From: an uncultured Oscillospiraceae bacterium
GTDB lineage: Bacteria; Bacillota; Clostridia; Oscillospirales; Oscillospiraceae
Assembly (NCBI GenBank): GCA_947628315.1
Contig: CANQZJ010000005.1
Span: forward strand, 1 to 58,451
DNA: 58,451 nucleotides
Direction: 5' to 3'
Under the pieces are notes generated by a model. The model was given only the letters and a program-made list of their open reading frames with translations, ran no database searches and was not told the DNA's origin. Of the stretch, positions 24,313-33,096 are shown piece after piece. The position numbers and the translations under genes are program-made. Within the stretch, counting starts at the first letter, position 1, and the number at the start of each line of letters is the position of its first letter.

Positions 24313-25965
24313 CTAAGGGGCCCCAACTCCCGCCGTCTCCGCGGCCAGGGCCTTGTCAATGTCCGCCCGGATGGCCAGCATGGGCTCCACCGGAACCTTT
24401 CGAACTGCCCGGTCATAGGTGTAGAGACCGTTGATCTCGCCCTCCACGTCGGACAGCTGGGTGTAGATGCAGCCGCACAGGCCGTTGGGGATGGAGGGCA
24501 GCACCATCTCGTCGTACAGCGCCCGGAGCTTGGCCATCAGCGCCTCCTCGGAGTCCACCGCGCCGTAGCCGTAGATCTTGTGGCCCAGAGGCGCGCCGGT
24601 GTGCCGGGTGAAGCCGCCGCACTCGCTGAGGAACAGGAATTTGCCGGGGCGGGTGGAGCGGAGCACCTCGTTGCGGTAGTAGACGTGCTCGCTCTCGGCG
24701 TCGCTCTCCTTCCGGGCGAACCAGCCGGAGGTGGCGATGTAGAACCGGGAGGGGTCGAAGCCCTTGCAGTCCCGGTAGATGCGGTCGGAGTCGTACTGGC
24801 CCCAGCCCTCGTTAAAGATGGTGTAGCCCACCACGCAGGGGTGATTGTACAGGTGGATCTGGGTATCCCGGACGTGCTGTTCAAAGAAGGCCTTGCGCTT
24901 GGCGGTGTTGGGACGGTGGGTGTCAGTCCGGTGCTTGAAGCCGAAGTAGGGCATGATGGTGTCCCGAAAGTAGTGGTACTTGCCGGAGTTCACCATGTCC
25001 TGGAGCACCAGCATCCCCAGCCTGTCGCAGGCGTAGTAGAAGGCCTCCGGCTCGATCTTGATGTGCTTGCGGAGGGTGTTGCAGCCCAGCTCCTTCATGC
25101 GGAGGACGTCCCGCTCATATTCCTCCGGCGAGGCGGGGAGGAACAGGCCGTCCTTGAAATAGCCCTGATCCAGCACCCCGTGGAGGAACACCGGCTCCCC
25201 GTTGAGGAGCAGACGGGTGTGGCCGTTGATCTCCGCCGTGGACACGGTGCGGAGGGCGAAATAACTCTCCACCCGGTCGGTATCGGTGGCGACGGTGAAG
25301 CGGTACAGGTAGGGGTCGTCAGGCGTCCATAAATGGGGCTCCGGCAGGTCGACGCGCACCCGCTTGTCCCCGGTGACAAGGGTGATCCCCGCCTCCGGGA
25401 CGGCGAGGGTGATCTCCTCCGCATCGGTGGCGACCTCCACGGTGGCGCCGGTGAGGTCGGGGGTGATCTTCAAACCGTCGATGGCGCGGTCGGCGGGCAC
25501 CGCCTCCATCCACACCGGCTGCCAGATACCGGACACGGGGGTGTACCACATACCGTGGGGGTTCTTCGTCTGCTTGCCGTAGGGGTAATCCGTGGAGAGG
25601 GCGTCCACCGCCTCCACGACGAGGGCGTTTTCCCCCTCCCGCAGGACGTCGGTGACGTCGGCGGAGAAGGGCAGATAGCCGCCCTCGTGCTTGACGACAG
25701 AGATGCCGTTGACGAACACCTCCGCCACCTGATCCACCGCGCCGAAGTGGAGGATCAGGCGGCAGCCCCCCGGCAGGAAGCCCTCCGGGAGGGTGAAGGC
25801 GGTCTCATACCGGAGCTCGTCCCCCACATCGCCGTAGGCGGACAGGGGGGCCTGGGGCGGCCAGGGCAGGCGGATGATCCGCCCGTTCAGCGTCCAGCCG
25901 CTGTTCAGGGGGAGAAAGCTGTTTCGTTTCAGTTGGGGGCGGGGGTAGTACTCATCCCAGGTCAT
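24313..25965 (-). CDS. Glycoside hydrolase family 2 protein
   Basis: 550 residues with the GH2 order: N-terminal sugar-binding beta domain (about 45-160), immunoglobulin-like domain (about 165-255), then the catalytic barrel. The acid/base glutamate is in FNEGWGQYD and the nucleophile glutamate in FLSECGGF. It could be a beta-galactosidase, beta-glucuronidase or beta-mannosidase; at 550 residues it is short and lacks the C-terminal extensions of LacZ. No signal peptide, so it acts in the cytoplasm on imported sugars. The start follows GAGGAGGGG. Confidence 0.9.
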   Translation of the reverse strand: MTWDEYYPRPQLKRNSFLPLNSGWTLNGRIIRLPWPPQAPLSAYGDVGDELRYETAFTLPEGFLPGGCRLILHFGAVDQVAEVFVNGISVVKHEGGYLPFSADVTDVLREGENALVVEAVDALSTDYPYGKQTKNPHGMWYTPVSGIWQPVWMEAVPADRAIDGLKITPDLTGATVEVATDAEEITLAVPEAGITLVTGDKRVRVDLPEPHLWTPDDPYLYRFTVATDTDRVESYFALRTVSTAEINGHTRLLLNGEPVFLHGVLDQGYFKDGLFLPASPEEYERDVLRMKELGCNTLRKHIKIEPEAFYYACDRLGMLVLQDMVNSGKYHYFRDTIMPYFGFKHRTDTHRPNTAKRKAFFEQHVRDTQIHLYNHPCVVGYTIFNEGWGQYDSDRIYRDCKGFDPSRFYIATSGWFARKESDAESEHVYYRNEVLRSTRPGKFLFLSECGGFTRHTGAPLGHKIYGYGAVDSEEALMAKLRALYDEMVLPSIPNGLCGCIYTQLSDVEGEINGLYTYDRAVRKVPVEPMLAIRADIDKALAAETAGVGAP

Positions 25966-25991
25966 GCCGATCCCCTCCTCTCGTTTTCTCC

Positions 25992-26020
25992 ATTGTAACT
26001 TGTTTTGCGGGGCAAATCAA
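25992..26020 (-). promoter_or_regulatory. GH2-GNAT operon promoter
   Basis: On the minus strand TTGATT (26015-26020), 17 bp, TACAAT (25992-25997). Confidence 0.7.
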
Positions 26021-26047
26021 GACCCCCGGGACGATGCCCCGGGGGTC
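26021..26047 (-). terminator. Hairpin ending the oligopeptide transporter operon
   Basis: A 10-bp GC stem (26021-26030 with 26038-26047). Downstream on the minus strand the T content is modest (TTGATTTG), which doubles as the GH2 -35 region. Confidence 0.6.
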
Positions 26048-26055
26048 GGTTGCGT

Positions 26056-27300
26056 TCAGTCTGCCAGGGTGTAGGCACTGTGCAGGTTGGTGACGTCGGC
26101 GTCCTTGCCGTTGGAGTGGATGACCCCCTCCCGGCACCAGACGGTCCATATGCCGTCCTCCGCCAAGGCGTCTGCCGCGGCGGGGTCAAACTTCTCCGCG
26201 ATGTAGACGGGGGCCATGGACAGCGCCATCTCGGCGCAGCCGGCGTCCCGCGACCAGCACGTCAGGGTGGGCAGCGCGGCCTTGCACAGGCCGTCCGCCG
26301 GATCCAGGAAGGTGGTGCGGATATCGCCGTCTGACATCTCGTAGCAGCGCCACTCGTCCTGGGAGGACAGGGGGAAGCTCCGCAGGGAGACGAGGGCGGC
26401 GGGCGACGCATACTCCAGGGCGCCGGCGACGAGATAAGCGCTCTCCGGGCGGTCAAAGAGGTTCAGGGAGTACCGGCCGCCCCGGTCGTCCAGGTTGCGG
26501 ACGAAGCCGTCGTAACTGGTGAGGGCGCCGTGGGTGTAGCCCGCGCCGGTCAGCTGCTCCGCCAGATAGTCGGCGGAAAAGGCGTTGGTCATCCAGGAGA
26601 GATCCAGCAGACAGGTCAGCTCGTTCTCCTGGAGAAAGGCCAGGTACTCCGCCGACACGTTCAGCCGCACCTGATCGTTCCCCAGCAGCTCCAGGTCGAT
26701 GGAGGCGGGATCCCCGGCAAAGGCGGCGATCTCCCCGTAGAACTCCGCGATCTCGGCGCTCTGCCGGGGGTCGAAGTCCGCGGTCTGCCAGTCCTCCGTG
26801 CAGGAGAACAGGGTGTCGTACCGCTCGTGGATGGGGCCCAGGTAGATGGATCGCTCTCCGCTGCGCCGGATCAGGTCAAAGGCGCGATAGAGGGCGTCGT
26901 CCACGGTGAACACCGTGTTGGGGCTCTGCGCGAGGTCGTAGAGATTGGTCACGCCGTCAAAGCTCTGATAACAGTTGAACAGCCGGTAGGCGGTGTGGGC
27001 GGCGGTGCTGTAGAGGGCCGCCACCGCCCGGTACTCCGCCGAGGCGGACTGCCCGCCGGCGCCGATCTCATACAGAAGGGTGAAATCGCCGGCGCAGCTC
27101 TCTCCGGTGGAGCCGACGGCCTCGATGGTCTGCCAGCCGGACTGGCGGCTCACCAGAGAGTACACGCCGTAGGCGATGGCCGCCACCGCGATGACCAGGA
27201 ACACCGCCGCGCCGATCAGGCGCAGCCGGTTCTCCTTCCAGATCTCTCCGAGCCGCCTCCCCTCGCGGGGGCCGCCCGATCCTTTTGATGTCTGTCCCAA
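26056..27300 (-). CDS. Unrecognised membrane-anchored protein following oppF
   Basis: About 414 residues; no family recognised. A basic N-terminus (about 1-25) is followed by one transmembrane helix (about 29-50) and a large, acidic outer domain of about 360 residues rich in aromatic residues and with several cysteines (for example in NCYQS, LFSCTED, TCLLDL, GLCKAAL, TCWSRDAGC). The repeated pattern of Asp-Leu-Tyr and long helices hints at a sensor or substrate-interacting domain, but this is guesswork. The start is taken as TTG at 27300, 2 nt after the oppF stop, implying translational coupling; an in-frame start inside oppF is possible but would be basic and proline-rich shadow sequence. 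It ends the transporter operon. Confidence 0.6.
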   Translation of the reverse strand: MGQTSKGSGGPREGRRLGEIWKENRLRLIGAAVFLVIAVAAIAYGVYSLVSRQSGWQTIEAVGSTGESCAGDFTLLYEIGAGGQSASAEYRAVAALYSTAAHTAYRLFNCYQSFDGVTNLYDLAQSPNTVFTVDDALYRAFDLIRRSGERSIYLGPIHERYDTLFSCTEDWQTADFDPRQSAEIAEFYGEIAAFAGDPASIDLELLGNDQVRLNVSAEYLAFLQENELTCLLDLSWMTNAFSADYLAEQLTGAGYTHGALTSYDGFVRNLDDRGGRYSLNLFDRPESAYLVAGALEYASPAALVSLRSFPLSSQDEWRCYEMSDGDIRTTFLDPADGLCKAALPTLTCWSRDAGCAEMALSMAPVYIAEKFDPAAADALAEDGIWTVWCREGVIHSNGKDADVTNLHSAYTLAD

Positions 27301-27302
27301 GG

Positions 27303-28604
27303 CTAAATGATGGCCAGCGCCAGCAGGATGAGGAAGATCACCAGGATCACGGCGAGGGTGACCAGGCCGATGATCGCGCCTTTCCAACACGCCTTATAGT
27401 TGCGGATGTAGTTGAAGTGCCGGAAGATCAGCGCCCCGATGATGCCCAGGATGGGCAGCAGGAAGGACAGCACGGAATACCAGATGGAGCCGGTGTCGTG
27501 GGTGGGGGCGGCCAGGAACTGGTCGTCCGCCTCGGTGACCACGGCGGCCTCCGCCACAGAGGCGGTGGCCTCCTCGGGGGAGGCGATGGTGATGGCCTGG
27601 ACGGGGACGTCCTTCTCACGGAGGGCCTTGTACTCCTCGATCTCCTTTTTGTTGCCGTAGACCCAGTGGTCGTGGCCGATGTTCACGAACTCCGGCTTAT
27701 CCACGCTGTAGTCATGGATGGAGGGGTCGTAGGTGTAGAGCACCTTGTTCTTCTCCAGCCGGGGATCGGGGATGGGGATGGCGGAGATGAGGGAGTGGGT
27801 GTAGGGGTGCAGGGGGAAGTTGAACAGCTCGTCGGAGCTGGCCACCTCCACGATGCGGCCCTTGTAGATGACGCCGATGCGGTCGGAGATGAAGCGCACC
27901 ACGGACAGGTCGTGGGCGATGAACAGATAGGTCAGGCCCTTTTCCCGCTGGAACTTCTTCATCAGGTTCAGCACCTGGGCGCGGATGGACACGTCCAGAG
28001 CGGAGATGGGCTCGTCGGCCACCACCAGCTCCGGCTCCATGACCATGGCCCGGGCGATGCCGATACGCTGCCGCTGGCCGCCGGAGAACTCATGGGGATA
28101 GCGGGTCAGATGCTCGGGGAGCAGACCCACCTCCTCGATCATGGTCTCCACCTTGTGGACGCGGTCAGCCTCGTTCTCGAACAGGTGGAAGTTGTACAGG
28201 CCCTCGGAGATGATGTAGTCCACGGTGGCGCGCTCGTTCAGGGAGGCGGCGGGATCCTGGAACACCATCTGCACGTTGCGGATGACCTCCCGATCCAGGG
28301 AGTGGGGGATCTTGCCGGAGATCTTGATGCCCTTGTAGTCGATCTCGCCGGCGGCCAGGGGATTGACCCGGATGACGGCGCGGCCGATGGTGGTCTTGCC
28401 GGAGCCGGATTCGCCCACCAGGGAGAAGGTCTCGCCCTTGTAGATGTCGAAGGAGGCGTCGGTCACGGCGCGGACGGCGTTGTCGCCCTTGCCGAAGGTG
28501 ATGTCCACATTCTTGACGGACACCAGGATCTCCTTGCCGTTCTCGGCGATGGGGCCCTTCATCTCATGGAGAGTGCCCGCCTTTACATTCGCTGTGTTAG
28601 CCAA
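27303..28604 (-). CDS. oppF: Oligopeptide ABC transporter ATPase (OppF/AmiF type) with C-terminal membrane tail
   Basis: 433 residues. The ATPase core (about 1-330) matches streptococcal AmiF closely: Walker A GESGSGKT (64-71), Q-loop [13 protein letters not shown], signature [14 protein letters not shown], Walker B with [10 protein letters not shown]-loop IAHDLS. AmiF ends near residue 308 in memory; here a linker of about 45 residues (alanine/glutamate rich) leads to two predicted transmembrane helices (about 376-394 and 409-432), unusual for a peripheral ATPase. The start is TTG at 28604, because AAAGGAGG lies 8 nt upstream and the GTG at 28613 is inside that site. It overlaps oppD by 8 nt. 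Confidence 0.88.
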   Translation of the reverse strand: MANTANVKAGTLHEMKGPIAENGKEILVSVKNVDITFGKGDNAVRAVTDASFDIYKGETFSLVGESGSGKTTIGRAVIRVNPLAAGEIDYKGIKISGKIPHSLDREVIRNVQMVFQDPAASLNERATVDYIISEGLYNFHLFENEADRVHKVETMIEEVGLLPEHLTRYPHEFSGGQRQRIGIARAMVMEPELVVADEPISALDVSIRAQVLNLMKKFQREKGLTYLFIAHDLSVVRFISDRIGVIYKGRIVEVASSDELFNFPLHPYTHSLISAIPIPDPRLEKNKVLYTYDPSIHDYSVDKPEFVNIGHDHWVYGNKKEIEEYKALREKDVPVQAITIASPEEATASVAEAAVVTEADDQFLAAPTHDTGSIWYSVLSFLLPILGIIGALIFRHFNYIRNYKACWKGAIIGLVTLAVILVIFLILLALAII

Positions 28605-30375
28605 GCTCGGCACCTCCTTTGTCCTGGATGTTGAACGCCGACATCAGCTTTCCGTGGATGTTGTGGATGCTGTCCGGCTTGTCGATTTTGGGGGAGCGGG
28701 GATCCAGCAGCCAGGTCTTGGCGAAGTGGGTCTCGCTGACCTGGAACATGGGGGGCTCCTCCAGGGTGTCGATCTTCATGCAGAAGGGGTTGCGGGGGGC
28801 GAAGGCGTCGCCCACGATCTGATTGTACAGGGAGGGCGGCGTGCCGGTGATGGAGTAGAGCTCGCTGCCCGACTGCGCCAGCTGGGGCAGGGAGGACAGC
28901 AGCGCCCAGGTGTAGGGGTGCTTGGGATCGTAGAACACGTCCTCCACGGTGCCCAGCTCGATGACCTGGCCGGCGTACAGCACCGCCACACGGTCGGCGA
29001 TGTTGGCCACCACGCCGAGGTCGTGGGTGATGAACACGATGGTGTAGCCGAACTCCCGCTGCAGCTCCTTGATGAGCTGGAGGATCTGGGCCTGAATGGT
29101 CACGTCCAGAGCGGTGGTGGGCTCGTCGCAGATGAGGATCTTGGGCTGGCAGGACAGGGCGATGGCGATGACGATACGCTGGCGCATACCGCCGGAGTAC
29201 TGGAAGGGATAGTCGTCGAACCGCTGCTCGGCCTTGGGGATGCCCACCTTGCGCATCATCTCCAGGGCGCGGCGCCGGGCCTCGGCCTCGGAGCAGCCCT
29301 GGTGGCGGATGATGACGGAGGTGATCTGCTTGCCGATGGTGATGATGGGGTTCAGGGAGGTCATGGGATCCTGGAATACGGTGGCGATCCGGCGGCCGCG
29401 CACCTGGGCCCAGTCCTTGGGGAACTTCATGTTGGCCAGGTTCAGGATGCAGGTGCCGTGGAGCTGCTCCGGGGTCTCGTCCAGGTAGCGGACGCGGAAC
29501 ACCACGGTGTCGAACACGGCGTTGCGCTGGTTCTCATCGTTCAGATCCACGCCCATCTCCATGGCCTTTTTCAGGGATTTTACCAGCTTGCGGGCCAGCT
29601 GGATCCGCTGGTGCAGCGGATAGCGCCCCACAGACAGGTAGATCTCCTTGGCCAGGATCTCATTGCGCTTTTCGGTCTCCGGGCTGATTTGGCCGCCCTG
29701 GATCTCCTGGGCGCGCTTTGCCTTCAGCTCGGCCATTCTCGCGTTATACTGGGACAGATACGCGGAGTCGTGCGCCACGGCGGCGGCCTTTTCCTTGGCA
29801 AGGCGCTCGTTCCGGGCCTTCAGATCCTTGATCTCCTTGTCCAGCCGGCTGATGGTGTCGCTCAGTTCCTTGATCTGCGCCTTTTCCTTGTGGGGATCCA
29901 GCGTCTGCTTCAGGTTGAAGGCGTCGGTGCGCTGACGGGTCAGCTCTTTCACCTCGTCCTCAGCCTCTTTGGATTCCTCGGCGCTGAGGCCGCACTTTTC
30001 CTTCTTTTCGCGCTCCAGAGTCAGGATATCCCGGTAGGTTGCGGCGCCGAACTCCAACTTGGAGTGCTCGTTCAGCTTTTTCCGCGACCAGTCGATCAGC
30101 GGATTGGCCAGGCCGTTGAGCTTGACCACGGTGTCGGCCAGTTCGTCATCGTTGAAAATGAGTTTGCCCTCGCTGATGAAGCCGTTGGAGTCCAGCATGC
30201 CGGCAAAGGTCTTGGTGAACACCGACTTGCCGGAGCCGGACTCGCCCACGATGGCGATGGACTCGCCCTCGTAGATGTCCAGAGAGATGCCGCGGATGGC
30301 GGTCAGGATACGGCCGCGGACGCGGAACTTTACATGCAGATCCTTGACGGACAGCAATACTTTTTTCTCTTCCAC
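28597..30375 (-). CDS. oppD: Oligopeptide ABC transporter ATPase (OppD/AmiE type) with ~240-residue coiled-coil-like insertion
   Basis: 592 residues against about 355 for AmiE. Walker A GESGSGKS (44-51) is followed by a highly charged insertion (about 75-318) with long Lys/Glu/Leu heptad-like stretches (about 115-240), before the fold resumes at the Q-loop [12 protein letters not shown] (about 333-344). Then come the signature [15 protein letters not shown], Walker [12 protein letters not shown]-loop ITHDLGV, and the C-terminal peptide-transporter extension (SVSETH-like [12 protein letters not shown]). Catalytic residues are intact, so it should work as an ATPase with an added protruding arm. 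The start is GTG at 30375 with GGAGG 7 nt upstream. Confidence 0.92.
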   Translation of the reverse strand: MEEKKVLLSVKDLHVKFRVRGRILTAIRGISLDIYEGESIAIVGESGSGKSVFTKTFAGMLDSNGFISEGKLIFNDDELADTVVKLNGLANPLIDWSRKKLNEHSKLEFGAATYRDILTLEREKKEKCGLSAEESKEAEDEVKELTRQRTDAFNLKQTLDPHKEKAQIKELSDTISRLDKEIKDLKARNERLAKEKAAAVAHDSAYLSQYNARMAELKAKRAQEIQGGQISPETEKRNEILAKEIYLSVGRYPLHQRIQLARKLVKSLKKAMEMGVDLNDENQRNAVFDTVVFRVRYLDETPEQLHGTCILNLANMKFPKDWAQVRGRRIATVFQDPMTSLNPIITIGKQITSVIIRHQGCSEAEARRRALEMMRKVGIPKAEQRFDDYPFQYSGGMRQRIVIAIALSCQPKILICDEPTTALDVTIQAQILQLIKELQREFGYTIVFITHDLGVVANIADRVAVLYAGQVIELGTVEDVFYDPKHPYTWALLSSLPQLAQSGSELYSITGTPPSLYNQIVGDAFAPRNPFCMKIDTLEEPPMFQVSETHFAKTWLLDPRSPKIDKPDSIHNIHGKLMSAFNIQDKGGAELG

Positions 30376-30387
30376 TGCTGTCCCTCC

Positions 30388-31374
30388 TTACATGTGGGTC
30401 CGCGGGTCGGACGCGTCGCCCAGGTTCTGGCCGGTGACGTACAGCACCACGGTGATGACAGAGGCGACGGCCACCGGCGTCCAGAACTCCCAGCCCCAGC
30501 CGGGGGTGACCATGGCGTTCTGCGCCTCGTAGATCAGGCGGCCCAGGGAGGCCTCGGTCATGCCCAGCCCAATGTAGGACAGGAACACCTCGGAGGAGAT
30601 GTAGCCCGGGATGGCGGCGGCGATCTCCAGCACGATGACGGAGGTCATAAAGGGCAGGATGTTCTTGGTCGCGATCTTAAAAATGCTGGTACCCAGGCAG
30701 CGGGAGGCCAGATTGTACTCGTGGTCGCGGATGATGATGACACGGGTGCGGATGTAGTAGGCCATGCCCAGCCAGCCGATGATCGTCATGGCGAACACCA
30801 GCGTCCAGAAGCTGGGGGAGAACACCATGACCAGCACGGAGATAAACAGGGTGGAGGGGACGTTGCCCAGGACGTTGTAGACCTCGTTCATGATCATATC
30901 CACCCGGCGGGAGAAGCCCCACACGGCGCCCAGCAGCGTGCCGATGGTCATATTGATGGCGGCGCAGATGACCGCCAGGCTGATGGAGATGCGGGAGCCG
31001 TTCCAGATGGAGTCAAAGGTGGAGGCGCCGGTGCCGCCGGTACCGAAGATCCACTTCAGGGCCGGGCCAAAGTGGTCGAAGGCCTTGGTGGGGCTCAGGT
31101 GCATGGCGCCGGAGTCGTTGACGTTGATGAAGGGGTTCACCTGGGGATCGTAGTGGATCACGACGGGGTAGATGTACGCGAAGGCCACCAGCACCGCCAG
31201 CAGAACCAGCACCACGATGTTGACCTTGTTGCGGAAGAACACGCGGAACACGCTTCTCCAATAGGAATAGCGGGGCGCGGTGATCTTTTCAGACTCCAGC
31301 TCGTTGTGGTCGATGACGGAAAACAGCTCCGCGTCGGTCAGGCCGTATTTCTTGTTCAAGTCCATATCAGTCAT
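30388..31374 (-). CDS. oppC: Oligopeptide ABC transporter permease (OppC/AmiD type)
   Basis: 328 residues with six transmembrane helices. The N-terminal ITAPRYSYWRSVFRVFF and C-terminal GQNLGDASDPRTH segments are those of streptococcal AmiD. The EAA-type cytoplasmic loop that docks to the ATPases is around EYNLASRCLGTS. A loop of about 60 residues lies outside between helices 1 and 2. It pairs with OppB to form the peptide channel. It starts 6 nt after oppB with GAGGTGAGG upstream, and its stop overlaps the oppD ribosome binding site. Confidence 0.94.
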   Translation of the reverse strand: MTDMDLNKKYGLTDAELFSVIDHNELESEKITAPRYSYWRSVFRVFFRNKVNIVVLVLLAVLVAFAYIYPVVIHYDPQVNPFINVNDSGAMHLSPTKAFDHFGPALKWIFGTGGTGASTFDSIWNGSRISISLAVICAAINMTIGTLLGAVWGFSRRVDMIMNEVYNVLGNVPSTLFISVLVMVFSPSFWTLVFAMTIIGWLGMAYYIRTRVIIIRDHEYNLASRCLGTSIFKIATKNILPFMTSVIVLEIAAAIPGYISSEVFLSYIGLGMTEASLGRLIYEAQNAMVTPGWGWEFWTPVAVASVITVVLYVTGQNLGDASDPRTHM

Positions 31375-31380
31375 CGTGCC

Positions 31381-32976
31381 TCACCTCGCTTTCTCTGTGA
31401 AGGAGATCCGCGGATCCACCATGGCCATCAGCACGTCGCCCAGGATCAGGGACAGCACGGACAGGATGGCGTAGAACAGCGTCACGCCCACGATGACCGC
31501 GTTGTCATACTGGTTGATGGCGTCGATCAGCAGGCCGCCGGCGCCGGGAACCAGGTACACGCGCTCGGTGATCAGAGCGCCCGTCATGGCGAACAGCAGG
31601 GAGCCGGGGATGCCCTGGATGATGGGGATTGCGGCGATCTTCATGATGTGCTGGAAGAAGATCTCGGTGTCGTTCATGCCGCCGGATCGGGCGAACTTCA
31701 CGTAGTCGGAGTTCATCTGGTCGATCATGTAGCGGCGCATCCACTTCATCATGCTGGCGATGGAGGGCAGCGCCAGCGAGACGATGGGCAGGACGTACAT
31801 CAGTTTTGTGACGTTGTCCATGTCAAAGGTGGAGGGCAGGCCGGCGGCGCGGCCGATGCCCTTGAAGATGAAGATGTACGCCAGGGAGGGCACAGCCGAG
31901 ATGAACATGATGTACACCGTGCCGATCTTGTCGAACAGGCCCTCTTTGTACCGGGCCATGATGACGCCGATGGGCAGGCCCAGGATGTAGACAAAGATGG
32001 TGGAGATGATGCCGATCACAAAGGAGTAGCCCATACGGGACATACTGACGTTGTTGGTGCTCACGTTGGTGTAGTCATCCGTATACCGCTGCTCATTCAG
32101 GGCGTTGGCCGTTCTGGAGCCGGCCAGATATGTGGCGGTGTGCAGGTTGTCCGCGCTCATCTCCACGTGCCCCGTGGGGTAGGTGATCAGGGACTGCGAC
32201 CAGGAGCCCTGGCTCTTGGTCATGGTCTGGAACACGTCCACGCCCTGAGTGACGGAGAAGGACGTGCCCAGATGGATGGTGAGCAGGTTCTGGTGGAGAT
32301 AGGGGAAATTGCCGTCGAAGTAGAGCAGGTACTTATGGAGCGTACCGTTGCCGATGATGGCGGGAGAGAAGTGCTGCTCTCCCGTCTCGGGGTCGACGGC
32401 GAGGGGATCATATAGTGTAAAGGTCAGGCCGCGCTCTCCGATGTCCTCGGTCTCGGGAACGTAGTGGATGTTGTCCACCTGGAACAGGCCCCCGAAATAC
32501 GACAGGAACCGCTTGATGACCGAGTAATCTTTATAGGCGAAAAGCTGTGCCTGGCCGCCTTTGGCAAGTTTACCGCGAAGAACCAGGGCGCCCAGTCTGG
32601 TGACTGTGTACCCCTGGGACTCATAGTACTCTGTGAATTGCTTGACATATTTGGCGGTCAGCTCGGAGTCGTTGGAGCCGTCTTCCGCCCGGCCCAGGGA
32701 GACAGCGTCAGCCCGGGTCTCCTCGTCGATCTCACCGTTCCGGGTGAGTTCGTTCATGTAGTCGGCATAGGGGACGTAGTCCAGGTAACCGAACTCCTCC
32801 CACCGCCTGTACCGGTACACGACGCGGGCGTTGTTGGCCTGCTTGGTATAGTTGCCGTCCGCCGCGAACACCTTGTCGCGGTTCATCAGGCCGTAGACCA
32901 ACAGCATAACGATCAGAATCACAAGGAGGATCGACACGATACCGTGCAAGAGCCGTTTCAAAACATATTTCGTCAT
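31381..32976 (-). CDS. oppB: Oligopeptide ABC transporter permease (OppB/AmiC type) with large ectodomain
   Basis: 531 residues. Helix 1 (about 9-31) is followed by an external domain of about 280 residues, then five helices from about residue 310. Streptococcal AmiC (about 498 residues) has a comparable external insertion, and matching landmarks can be seen (KYLLYF, F-HQN, a PTG segment). The ATPase-docking loop is near DYVKFARSGGMNDTEIF, and the C-terminus ends LGDVLMAMVDPRISFTEK as in the Ami family. The start follows a weak GGTAGG site. This ectodomain marks the system as Ami type rather than enterobacterial Opp type. Confidence 0.93.
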   Translation of the reverse strand: MTKYVLKRLLHGIVSILLVILIVMLLVYGLMNRDKVFAADGNYTKQANNARVVYRYRRWEEFGYLDYVPYADYMNELTRNGEIDEETRADAVSLGRAEDGSNDSELTAKYVKQFTEYYESQGYTVTRLGALVLRGKLAKGGQAQLFAYKDYSVIKRFLSYFGGLFQVDNIHYVPETEDIGERGLTFTLYDPLAVDPETGEQHFSPAIIGNGTLHKYLLYFDGNFPYLHQNLLTIHLGTSFSVTQGVDVFQTMTKSQGSWSQSLITYPTGHVEMSADNLHTATYLAGSRTANALNEQRYTDDYTNVSTNNVSMSRMGYSFVIGIISTIFVYILGLPIGVIMARYKEGLFDKIGTVYIMFISAVPSLAYIFIFKGIGRAAGLPSTFDMDNVTKLMYVLPIVSLALPSIASMMKWMRRYMIDQMNSDYVKFARSGGMNDTEIFFQHIMKIAAIPIIQGIPGSLLFAMTGALITERVYLVPGAGGLLIDAINQYDNAVIVGVTLFYAILSVLSLILGDVLMAMVDPRISFTEKAR

Positions 32977-33010
32977 AACCTACCAACTCTCTTTACATGG
33001 TCGGATACTG

Positions 33011-33050
33011 CGTGGAAAAAGCAGAAGGGGGCGGGGAATACCCCGCCCCC
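33011..33050 (-). terminator. Partial terminator between oppA and oppB
   Basis: A perfect 10-bp GC stem (33027-33036 with 33041-33050), loop AATA, and on the minus strand a T-rich stretch ending in TTTTT (33013-33017 region). It would let the binding protein be made in excess of the permeases. Confidence 0.8.
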
Positions 33051-33096
33051 TTCCATTGGATTCTGGGGTGTTTTGCCTATGAAGACAGGGACGCGA

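Noticed and set aside
28444-32415. Very long open frame on the plus strand (over 1300 codons) opposite the opp genes
   Set aside because: It is antisense to four clearly recognisable transporter genes; its translation is low-complexity (Gly/His/Asp/Gln/Val rich) with no family motif. Long antisense frames are expected at this GC content. The same applies to those at 32464-35361, 35695-37731 and 44733-47702.
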